This document shows positions 19,440 through 26,860 of a DNA stretch of 64,000 bases, one piece after another; position 1 is the stretch's first letter, and each line of letters opens with the position of its first letter. The stretch spans positions 3,128,501 to 3,192,500 of the forward strand of contig NZ_CP098774.1 of assembly GCF_028473665.1 (NCBI RefSeq). The letters are read 5' to 3'. The notes beneath the pieces are model-generated. The model was not told where the DNA came from. It did no database searches and saw only the letters and a list, made by a program, of their open reading frames with translations. This DNA is from Sphingomonas sp. QA11. Lineage in GTDB: Bacteria > Pseudomonadota > Alphaproteobacteria > Sphingomonadales > Sphingomonadaceae. The translations under genes and the position numbers were made by a program.

Positions 19440-20117
19440 ATGATGCGGATTCTGATCATCGAAGATGACGCCGAAACCAGGCGCTTCGTGGCCAAGGGGC
19501 TGAGCGAGATCGGCCATCACGTCACCACCAGCGAGGATGGGCGCGACGGACTGTTCCAGGCCACCGACGGCGCCTTCGACGCAATCGTGGTCGATCGCAT
19601 GATGCCCGGGCTCGACGGGCTGGCGCTGGTGCGCATGCTGCGTGCCGGCGGCACGACAACGCCGATCCTGATGCTGACCGCGATTGGCGGCATCGCTGAC
19701 CGGGTCGAGGGGCTTGAGGGCGGCGCCGACGACTATCTGGTCAAGCCCTTCGCCTTTTCGGAGCTTGCCGCGCGCGTCCAGGCGCTCGGCCGGCGCCCGG
19801 CGGCGCAGGCCGAGCCCAACAGGCTCGCGGTCGGCGATATCGCGCTTAACCTCGACCGGCGCACCGTCGAGCGCGGCGGACGGCGCATCGCCTTGCAACC
19901 CCGCGAATTCGCCTTGCTCGCCGAGCTGATGCGCAACCCGCGGCGGGTGATGACCCGCACGATGCTGCTCGAACGCGTGTGGGACTTCGATTTCGACCCG
20001 AAGACCAACATCGTCGAGACTCATCTCAGCCGCCTCCGCGCCAAGCTCAACGCCGGGTTCGATACCGACGCGATCGAGACGGTGCGCGGGGCCGGCTACA
20101 TGATCCGCGGCGGATGA
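19440..20117 (+). CDS. OmpR-family response regulator
   Basis: A 225-residue two-domain regulator. The receiver domain has acidic Glu8/Asp9/Asp10, the phospho-acceptor Asp52 in VVDRMMPGLDG and the Lys in LVKPFAFSEL. The C-terminal winged helix (QPREFALLAELMRNP, VWDFDFDPKTNIVETHLSRL) is the OmpR/PhoB DNA-binding type and resembles metal-responsive regulators such as CusR. It ends with ATGA overlapping the sensor kinase start. It probably controls the efflux genes in front of it (inference from operon position). Confidence 0.92.
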   Translation: MMRILIIEDDAETRRFVAKGLSEIGHHVTTSEDGRDGLFQATDGAFDAIVVDRMMPGLDGLALVRMLRAGGTTTPILMLTAIGGIADRVEGLEGGADDYLVKPFAFSELAARVQALGRRPAAQAEPNRLAVGDIALNLDRRTVERGGRRIALQPREFALLAELMRNPRRVMTRTMLLERVWDFDFDPKTNIVETHLSRLRAKLNAGFDTDAIETVRGAGYMIRGG

Positions 20118-21454
20118 TGCGCGCGCCCTGGCGATCGACCTTCGGCCTTGCGGCCTGTGTCAGCCTCGTCTTCGCGATCATCACGCTCGGTATTGGCGGC
20201 GTGGTGTATGAGGTGACTCACGAAGCGCTCGAGGTGCAGCTCGACCATCGCATCGCGACCGAGACAGAAGCGTTGCTGGCCGAAAGCGGCCATGCCGGGA
20301 TCGACCGGCTCGCCGCCGCGATCCGCCGGCGTGATGCCGCGTCGAGCACGGCGAGCCTCGGCTATATCCTCGTTGACCGGAACGGACGCCGCATAGCGGG
20401 CAAGCTCGATGCGGCCGCGCCGAAAGAAGCAGGGTTCCGCGAATTCCTCTATCACGAGCGCGGAACCAGGGTGGCACAGGCCCTGACGACATTGCTACCG
20501 GGCGGCTTTATCCTGGTGGTCGCGGCCGACCGGGCAGTGATCGACGAGATCGACGCGACCATCCTCAAGCTGTTCGGCATCGCCCTCGGCGCGATGCTGC
20601 TGCTGGGGGTGGGTGGCGCCTGGACGGTCGGCGCGGTGACGCGGGCAAGGCTGCGGCGGATCGATCGTACCGCGCTGGCGATCATCGGCGGGGACCTGAC
20701 CCGGCGCATGCCCACGGACGGGTCGGGCAGCGAGTTCGACCAGGTCTCGGCCACGCTCAACCGCATGCTCGACCGGATCGCCGCGCTGCTGGAGAATCTG
20801 CGCCAGGTGTCAAGCGACGTGGCGCACGACCTCCGCACACCGCTGACCCGGCTGCACAACCGGCTGGACGAAGCGCTGGTGGACAGCGACGGTGCCACAC
20901 GCCGCGAGGCAATCGAAGCGGCGGCGGCAGAATCGCGGGAGCTGCTGGAAATTTTCGCCGCACTGCTGCGCATCTCCGAAATCGAGGCGTTCGGCGTGCG
21001 TAGTGCCTTTGTCACCGTCGATATGAGCGCGCTCGTCACCGAGATGCTGGACACCTATCGTCCCGACGCGGAAACGAGCGGCCATCGCCTAAGGGGAGCG
21101 ATCGAGCCGGGCCTGGCGGCACAGGGCGACCGCCGGTTGTTGCGCCAGCTGCTCGCCAACCTGCTCGACAATGCGCTCCGCCATACGCCGCGCGGTACGG
21201 AGATGGAGGTCCGGCTGACATCGACCGGTCGCACGATATCGCTATCCGTTGCCGACAATGGACCCGGCGTCGACCCGGCGGAGGCCGGTACGCTGTTCCA
21301 GCGCTTCGCGCGATCGGAGCGCAGCCGCTCAACACCCGGCCATGGCCTTGGCCTCTCCCTCGTCGAAGCGATCGCAGCGGCTCACCACGGCGAGGCGACG
21401 CTGGATATGACCGACGGCTTCCGCATCACCGTGACGCTGCCCCGGCCCGGCTGA
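20114..21454 (+). CDS. HAMP-domain sensor histidine kinase
   Basis: A 446-residue membrane kinase. Residues about 9-30 and 150-172 are the two membrane helices enclosing a short periplasmic sensor. HAMP follows, then the H-box SDVAHDLRTPLTRLHNRL, the N-box LANLLDNALRHTP, DNGPGV and GHGLGLSLVEAIA. The start ATG at 20114 overlaps the regulator stop. The pair with the regulator forms a two-component system co-transcribed with the pump. The signal is unknown; the short periplasmic loop fits direct sensing of an ion or small molecule. Confidence 0.92.
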   Translation: MMRAPWRSTFGLAACVSLVFAIITLGIGGVVYEVTHEALEVQLDHRIATETEALLAESGHAGIDRLAAAIRRRDAASSTASLGYILVDRNGRRIAGKLDAAAPKEAGFREFLYHERGTRVAQALTTLLPGGFILVVAADRAVIDEIDATILKLFGIALGAMLLLGVGGAWTVGAVTRARLRRIDRTALAIIGGDLTRRMPTDGSGSEFDQVSATLNRMLDRIAALLENLRQVSSDVAHDLRTPLTRLHNRLDEALVDSDGATRREAIEAAAAESRELLEIFAALLRISEIEAFGVRSAFVTVDMSALVTEMLDTYRPDAETSGHRLRGAIEPGLAAQGDRRLLRQLLANLLDNALRHTPRGTEMEVRLTSTGRTISLSVADNGPGVDPAEAGTLFQRFARSERSRSTPGHGLGLSLVEAIAAAHHGEATLDMTDGFRITVTLPRPG

Positions 21455-21457
21455 GAC

Positions 21458-22228
21458 CTATTTGGTCTCTTTCGCCCCGGCCTTGGTGAAATCGATCCTG
21501 ATCCGCACCCAGGCGCCGATGAGCGGCTTGCCGCCGATCCGCGGCGGGCGGACGCGGAATTGCCACGCAGCAAGACGCATCGAGCGAGCCAGGCCGGAGC
21601 CCACCGGGGATTCACCGAGCTGGCGGCAATTCTCGACATGATAGTCGGCGATCGTCTTGCACGCGATCATCGCCCAGCTCCCGTACGGGACGCCGCTCGA
21701 CGGGAGATAGGTCGAAAGCTCAGCATCGGTCGGCTCGCGATACCATTCAGCGTCATAGAGCCGTTCGCCGCCGGGCCCCTCGCCCGGCCCATAAGCCGAG
21801 CCGCTGTCCTTGCCGGCGCCGGTGTCGCCGGCGCCGGGCGCGTCATTGCCGCGCGTGGTCGGCAGTTTCGAGATGTCGGCGGCGTGGAACAGATCGCCTT
21901 CGTTCAGCCACGGATTGACCGGGGTCGGCTCCGGCGCGGCGGGAGGAGTCGGCGAGGGCGGTGCTGGCGAGGCGCCGCCCGCCGCCTGCTTCTTGCGCGA
22001 GACGGCGCGCGGGCTTGGGTTCTTTTTGGCCTCCAGGTTTGCGTCGGGCGCGATGCTGAAGGTCTTTTCCTTTTCCTTCGGCGCCGGTGGCGCGAGATGC
22101 GGCGAGAGAGTCAACAGGCCGATCACGACCAGTATCTCGAGCACGAGCGCCAGCAGGAAGGAGGTGGCGCGGCTGCGAATCGAAGCGCGACGCCGGTCCG
22201 GCAGATCGTGGTCGGATGCCGAATCCAT
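21458..22228 (-). CDS. TonB-like energy transducer protein
   Basis: A 256-residue protein with one N-terminal membrane helix (residues about 22-46), a proline-rich, basic linker (residues about 48-105) and a C-terminal block ending AWQFRVRPPRIGGKPLIGAW, reminiscent of the TonB/TolA C-terminal domain. It is anchored in the inner membrane with a periplasmic domain. No exbB or exbD gene is near. It converges with the sensor kinase gene three bases away. Assignment to the TonB group is by architecture; the C-terminal domain is divergent. Confidence 0.7.
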   Translation of the reverse strand: MDSASDHDLPDRRRASIRSRATSFLLALVLEILVVIGLLTLSPHLAPPAPKEKEKTFSIAPDANLEAKKNPSPRAVSRKKQAAGGASPAPPSPTPPAAPEPTPVNPWLNEGDLFHAADISKLPTTRGNDAPGAGDTGAGKDSGSAYGPGEGPGGERLYDAEWYREPTDAELSTYLPSSGVPYGSWAMIACKTIADYHVENCRQLGESPVGSGLARSMRLAAWQFRVRPPRIGGKPLIGAWVRIRIDFTKAGAKETK

Positions 22229-22319
22229 CGGCGGGAACGCCTAGACGCCGTGGACGCGCGCCGCAACGACCCGGTATCGACATGACATTCTTTTTAATCG
22301 CGTGCCCGGCTTGCGCTGC

Positions 22320-23798
22320 TCAGAACAGCCCCGGCACCTCGCGTTGCGGCGTATCCGGCCGTTCGGGCATCAGCAGCTCGCGTTGCGGGCCGCCCCCGGC
22401 GACCGAGGTCCTGACCGATTGCGCAGCCTGCCCCGTCGATTGAGTGGCTTGTCCCACCGAAGCGACCGCGGAACAGCTACGCCCGGCAAGGAAATCGAGC
22501 GCGGAACGAGTCGAGGCCTCGAGCGGATCGCCGAGCTGGTGGTTGAGATCGTCGGTTGCCTGGCAGCTTGCCTCCATGAAGGGCGCGAGCCCATCGAAAT
22601 AGGCGCCCTGGCGCGCGGCATTCTGCGTCGCGAAGGCGATCACGCGCAGCCGGTCGTCGCACGCGGTGCGATCAAGCGCGATCTGGCCGACCGGCTTGCC
22701 ATAGGTGTTGGTGCCGATCAGCGCCGAGCGGTTGTGCAGGAAGGGCGTGAAGGCGTTGATGACGAGTTCGCTCGCCGAGGCGGTGCCCCCGGTGCCGATA
22801 AAGGCGAGCCGGGTCGGCGAGGTCGATTGCGGCTGCGGCGCGAACATGCGGGTCGCATTCTCGGAGGCTTTCTCCGGGCGGAAGGTGACGTAGTCGAACA
22901 CCTCCGAGGTCGAACGGTTACCGCCGAGCAGATCGCCCATCAGCTCCGCGATCGAGATCAGCCCGCCGCCATTGTAGCGCAGATCGACGATGATCTCGGT
23001 GATCCCCTGCGCGCGGAACTGGGCGAAGGCGCTGCGCAGGGCCGGATCGGCGGTGGTGATGAAAGTGCGCAGATTGACATAACCGACCTTGCGCCCGCCA
23101 TCGTCGATCACCCGGGCGCCGTAGCGCGACGAAACCGGCGTCAGCGTGAAATCGGCCTTTGCGACACTCACGTCGCGCGTGCCGGCCACATCAACGACCC
23201 GCAGCAGGCGAGTGGTGCCGACGGTGTTGGGGCCAAGCGCGTTGGTCACGCCCGCCGTACCCTCCGCCGCGATGATCGCGCTGACAGTACGCAGGTTCGA
23301 GCTATTGGTGCCGATCGCGAGGATCTCCGTGCCGCGATCGATGCCGGCGGCGAGGGCCGGCGCGCCTTCGAAGGATTCCGTGACGGCAATGCGGCGCGCA
23401 GCCGTATCAGCGGCCAGCCGGAAGCCGAAACCGGCGCTCGACCCGGAACTATAATAGGCACTCTCCTCGGCAATCGAGGTGAGATAGGTGAAATAGCGGT
23501 CGCGGCGCTGGCTCCGCGCGGTGGCGGTCAGGGCGTCGAGATAGTCGCTGGCGGTGGCATAGGGCGCGGGATCGAGACTGGCGGGGAGCGTCTCCGGGAA
23601 GAGATACCATTCGCGCAACTGCGCCGCGATCCAGTCCTGACGCTCGCGCAGCGAGCACCCGCTGGCCACCGGTGTCGGGGTGGGTGTCGGGGTGACGCCG
23701 ACCGGCCCGCCGCCGCTGCTGGCGGTGGAGGAACCGCCCCCGCACGCGGAAAGCATCGCCACAATAGCCAGGAGCGCTGTCGCCGGCCGGTACTTCAT
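22320..23798 (-). CDS. S41 family serine protease, lipoprotein
   Basis: A 492-residue protein starting at the ATG at 23798, which follows GGGGGAAG; an upstream ATG at 23819 is weaker. The signal ends in SACGG (lipobox), followed by a Ser/Gly/Thr-Pro linker. The C-terminal half has the S41 core: RYNGGGLISIAELM, the TASASELV serine site near residue 338 and the TYGKPVGQ lysine block. A PDZ-like segment precedes it. It is similar to periplasmic C-terminal processing proteases and to a sphingomonad group of secreted S41 lipoproteins. Targets are unknown. Confidence 0.88.
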   Translation of the reverse strand: MKYRPATALLAIVAMLSACGGGSSTASSGGGPVGVTPTPTPTPVASGCSLRERQDWIAAQLREWYLFPETLPASLDPAPYATASDYLDALTATARSQRRDRYFTYLTSIAEESAYYSSGSSAGFGFRLAADTAARRIAVTESFEGAPALAAGIDRGTEILAIGTNSSNLRTVSAIIAAEGTAGVTNALGPNTVGTTRLLRVVDVAGTRDVSVAKADFTLTPVSSRYGARVIDDGGRKVGYVNLRTFITTADPALRSAFAQFRAQGITEIIVDLRYNGGGLISIAELMGDLLGGNRSTSEVFDYVTFRPEKASENATRMFAPQPQSTSPTRLAFIGTGGTASASELVINAFTPFLHNRSALIGTNTYGKPVGQIALDRTACDDRLRVIAFATQNAARQGAYFDGLAPFMEASCQATDDLNHQLGDPLEASTRSALDFLAGRSCSAVASVGQATQSTGQAAQSVRTSVAGGGPQRELLMPERPDTPQREVPGLF

Positions 23799-23982
23799 GA
23801 GACTTCCCCCCTGACTCAAGCGAAGTACCGGGCCGAATCGGTCTTGTCAGCAGAAAGTCGAACCATCCGGCCGGGATCGTTGCACCGTGTTGGCACGGCG
23901 TTGCCCGTTCTGCCGCTCCGGGCAGCGATTGCCCGTGAGGCCGGACCGGCATGAGGAGGCGCCAGCCGCTATCGAGGACTGG

Positions 23983-24738
23983 CTAGATTCCGTCGGGCAC
24001 CACCGCCCTGCTTTCCGCCTCGAGCCGGGCGGTGAGATCGGCGATGCACGCATCGACCACTCGCTGGTCGGTCGAGCGCACGACGAAATTGGCGCCGGTC
24101 TTCCCTTCGCGGAAAAAGGGATAGCTGCCGATCGCCACGCCTTCATGCGCGCGCTCGACCTCGCCGAGCAGCACCGCGACCTCGCTTTCCGCGACCCAGC
24201 AGCCGATCGTGCGCGAGATCACCGGCAGGCCGCCCTCGAGCGTCCCGGTCAGCGCGTCGAGCATGCCGGCGGTGATGTGCGGCACGCCCGCCATCACGAA
24301 GATGTTGGCGATGCGGATGCCCGGCGCGCCCGACATGCGGTTCTCGATCAGCTCGGCGCCCTCGGGCACGCGCGCCATGCGTTTGCGCGCCTCGGTCAGC
24401 CCGCCGCGCGTCTCGTAATAACGCTCCAGCACCGCCAGCGCCTTGGGATGATGCACCACGGGGACGCCAAGCGCCTCGGCGATCGCATCGACGGTGATGT
24501 CGTCATGAGTCGGGCCGATGCCGCCGGTGGTGAAGAGATAGTCGTTGCGGGTGCGCAGCACATTGACGGCCTCGACGATCGCCGCCGTGACGTCGGGCAC
24601 CACGCGCACCTCGGCGAGGCGGATGCCCTGCACGTTGAGCCACGCCGCGACCTGCGCGACATTCTTATCCTGGGTTCGGCCGGACAGAATCTCGTCCCCG
24701 ATCACCACCAGCCCGGCCGTCCAGATGCGCTCGCTCAT
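23983..24738 (-). CDS. CinA N-terminal-like molybdopterin-binding protein
   Basis: About 251 residues of the MoaB/Mog superfamily. From MSERIWTAGLVVIGDEILSG the domain matches the N-terminal half of CinA (competence/damage-inducible protein A), with TTGGIGPTHDDIT as the phosphate-binding loop. The C-terminal nicotinamide-mononucleotide deamidase half of full CinA is absent, which is normal for this stand-alone form. The upstream ATG at 24789 would add 17 residues. It is divergent from the map gene. Confidence 0.87.
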   Translation of the reverse strand: MSERIWTAGLVVIGDEILSGRTQDKNVAQVAAWLNVQGIRLAEVRVVPDVTAAIVEAVNVLRTRNDYLFTTGGIGPTHDDITVDAIAEALGVPVVHHPKALAVLERYYETRGGLTEARKRMARVPEGAELIENRMSGAPGIRIANIFVMAGVPHITAGMLDALTGTLEGGLPVISRTIGCWVAESEVAVLLGEVERAHEGVAIGSYPFFREGKTGANFVVRSTDQRVVDACIADLTARLEAESRAVVPDGI

Positions 24739-24803
24739 ATGGCAGCGCATAGACCCGTAACCGCGCCCTCGCAAAGTCCGCCGTTGCACGCTATATCGCC
24801 GGG

Positions 24804-25631
24804 ATGACAGACTATGTAACCGTCACCCCGGATGCGCCCGCCGGCCGCACAGGCGCGATCAAGCTCCATGGGCGCGAGGCGTTCGATGGCATGCACAAGG
24901 CAGGCCGCCTCGCCGCCGAGACGCTCGACATGGTCGTGCCGCACATGGTGCCCGGCGTCACCACGGCCGATATCGACGACATGATCCGCCAGTTCATCGT
25001 CGATCGCGGCGGCGTGCCCGCGACGCTCGGCTATCGCGGCTATACCCATTCGAGCTGCATCTCGATCAACCATGTGGTGTGCCACGGCATTCCCAGCGAA
25101 AAGACGCTGAAGGCCGGCGACATCGTCAATGTCGACGTGACCCCGATCCTTGACGGCTGGCACGGCGATTCGAGCCGGATGTACTTGATCGGCGACGTGC
25201 CGATAAAGGCGAAGCGACTGGTCGACGTGACGTATGAATGCCTGATGCTCGGCATCGAGCAGGCCAGGCCCGGCAATCACCTGGGCGATGTCGCGAACGC
25301 GATCCAGGTCCATGCGGAGAAGCATCGGTACGGCGTGGTGCGGGATTTCTGCGGCCATGGCCTGGGCCAGCTGTTCCACGACGCGCCCGAGGTGGTGCAT
25401 GTCGGCCGACCCGGCACCGGGCCGGAACTGAAGCCGGGCATGATCTTCACGATCGAGCCGATGATTAATATCGGCCGCCCCGACGTGAAGCTGCTCGACG
25501 ACGGCTGGACCGCGGTGACGCGCGACCGATCGCTCTCGGCGCAGTTCGAGCATTCGATCGGCATCACCGAGGACGGCTGCGAAATCTTCACGACCAGCCC
25601 CAAGGGCCTTCACCAGCCGCCCTATTCCTGA
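24804..25631 (+). CDS. map: Methionine aminopeptidase type I
   Basis: This enzyme removes the initiator methionine from new proteins. The 275 residues show the pita-bread metal site: NVDVTPILDGWHGDSSRM (two Asp), CGHGLGQLFHDAP (His), FTIEPMINIG (Glu) and QFEHSIGIT (Glu). The substrate His lies in HGIPSEK. It is slightly longer than E. coli Map (264 residues) because of about 15 extra N-terminal residues. The 3' end overlaps the convergent terminase-like gene by 10 bases. Confidence 0.95.
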   Translation: MTDYVTVTPDAPAGRTGAIKLHGREAFDGMHKAGRLAAETLDMVVPHMVPGVTTADIDDMIRQFIVDRGGVPATLGYRGYTHSSCISINHVVCHGIPSEKTLKAGDIVNVDVTPILDGWHGDSSRMYLIGDVPIKAKRLVDVTYECLMLGIEQARPGNHLGDVANAIQVHAEKHRYGVVRDFCGHGLGQLFHDAPEVVHVGRPGTGPELKPGMIFTIEPMINIGRPDVKLLDDGWTAVTRDRSLSAQFEHSIGITEDGCEIFTTSPKGLHQPPYS

Positions 25632-26155
25632 AGGCCGCGCCGGGCGAGTTCCTCGGCGACGCGCTTTTCGACGCATTCGGCGAAGCGCGCGGCCTCCTTT
25701 GCCTCCCTTTGCGGCCGCTCTTCTTCCAGGCGCATGAACGCCTCCAGCCATCGCCGGGACATATCGGTCTCTTCCGGCTCCTTCTCGCCCGCCCAGGGAC
25801 GGGGACGGCGACTGGCGAGCCATTGCTTCGCCGCGCCGACATCAGCCGGGACATGGATGGTGACGGGCACGACCACCGGCTCCTTCGCGCCGCCTGGGTT
25901 GAAGATCTTCACGTCCTGATACTCATAACCGCAGGCGCGCTCGTACAGCGCGCGTTCGACCCGGTCGTCGGCGAGTTCCTTGCCGGCCCTGAGCGCTTCG
26001 GCGAAGGCTTCGTGTTCGGCACGCCAGCGATAGAAAGTGCGCACGCAGACGCCGAGGATATCGGCGATCTCGCGATCGGTGGCGCCATTGCGACAGAGCT
26101 TGCGCGCCTGCTCGGCGAAGTCGGGGCGATAGACGCTGGGGCGGCCTTTGGACAT
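25622..26155 (-). CDS. Phage terminase small-subunit-like protein (orphan)
   Basis: A 177-residue soluble protein. The N terminus has a helix-turn-helix (KLCRNGATDREIADILGVCV, then RTFYRWR), followed by ALYERACGYEYQDVKIF and a VPADVGAAKQWLASRRP block, the pattern of small terminase subunits that recognise phage packaging sites. No large terminase, portal or other phage genes are adjacent, so this is a remnant or a repurposed DNA-binding protein. The C-terminal 50 residues are a charged helix (EEERPQREAKEAARF). It overlaps map by 10 bases. Confidence 0.8.
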   Translation of the reverse strand: MSKGRPSVYRPDFAEQARKLCRNGATDREIADILGVCVRTFYRWRAEHEAFAEALRAGKELADDRVERALYERACGYEYQDVKIFNPGGAKEPVVVPVTIHVPADVGAAKQWLASRRPRPWAGEKEPEETDMSRRWLEAFMRLEEERPQREAKEAARFAECVEKRVAEELARRGLQE

Positions 26156-26531
26156 GGCGGCGAGTTTAGCGGGGAGTGGGCGTTCATTGAATCAACCGCG
26201 CGCCGCTGGATGCCGCGAAGGGTGCGTGTGACAAAAGCCGGGGCGGATTTTCGGGCGTGGGCGAGAGGTTCACGAGGAGGAAAGCGCGAAAGAGCAGGTC
26301 GGGCGTTGGAGACTTTTGTCATGCCTGTCCGGCCGGGAGGCATGGACATCGGTAGCGACATAGTGAAAGTGCCGCGGGACAATTGCACGTGCCAAGCGTG
26401 CCATACCCTGAGGATAGCGAGATTCGATCAATTAGTAAATTGTCACCATTACTACCGATCAATCAATAAACTATCGCCGTTAGCCTATTCCATTTATTCT
26501 ATTATCGGCAGCTTCCTTTTGCGACAAGATC
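26156..26531. other. Non-coding gap with inverted TGACAAAAG repeats, becoming AT-rich
   Basis: No gene is seen in these 376 bases. A nine-base inverted repeat, TGACAAAAG (26229-26237) and CTTTTGTCA (26313-26321), brackets about 75 bases. From about 26400 the sequence turns markedly AT-rich and stays so into the next two genes. It could hold the end of a mobile or exchangeable segment; no terminal direct duplication was found by eye. Confidence 0.55.
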
Positions 26532-26852
26532 TCAATGCGATTCTAAGGCAGCAGCGGCCACGTAGCTCACAGCCGTAAGCGCAAAATACGATAGCCAAAT
26601 AATGACAGGACTTATATTCATATGTAAAATTAAATTTATTACCAGAAATATAATAAACACAATATTAATGAATAAGAATATATAAAAAGTATATGTACCA
26701 CCCTTCCCTATTTTAGATCTTACCGCAGCTATAGATACAATTGCACAACATACCGTACCGATGATTAGATTAATCCAAGCAGAATCGAACTTCGTGCTAA
26801 ATAATGTATATATTAGCAAAACCGGAAGCACGCCGATTAATAAATTTCTCAT
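26532..26852 (-). CDS. AT-rich four-helix membrane protein, candidate partner of the RHS protein
   Basis: A 106-residue, very hydrophobic protein with four probable membrane helices (residues about 2-17, 26-44, 54-76 and 82-102). The start is eight bases behind the RHS stop, so the two are almost certainly co-transcribed. Codon usage is strongly A+T-rich, unlike the genome around it, as is the adjacent RHS C-terminus. Small genes directly behind polymorphic toxin tips usually encode immunity proteins; a membrane immunity protein would fit a membrane-acting tip. I do not recognise the family, and the immunity role is inference. Confidence 0.7.
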   Translation of the reverse strand: MRNLLIGVLPVLLIYTLFSTKFDSAWINLIIGTVCCAIVSIAAVRSKIGKGGTYTFYIFLFINIVFIIFLVINLILHMNISPVIIWLSYFALTAVSYVAAAALESH

Positions 26853-26860
26853 AAAAACCC

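Noticed and set aside
26156-26531. The AT-rich gap as a CRISPR array or origin
   Set aside because: No regularly spaced direct repeats or DnaA boxes were found; only one inverted pair is seen.
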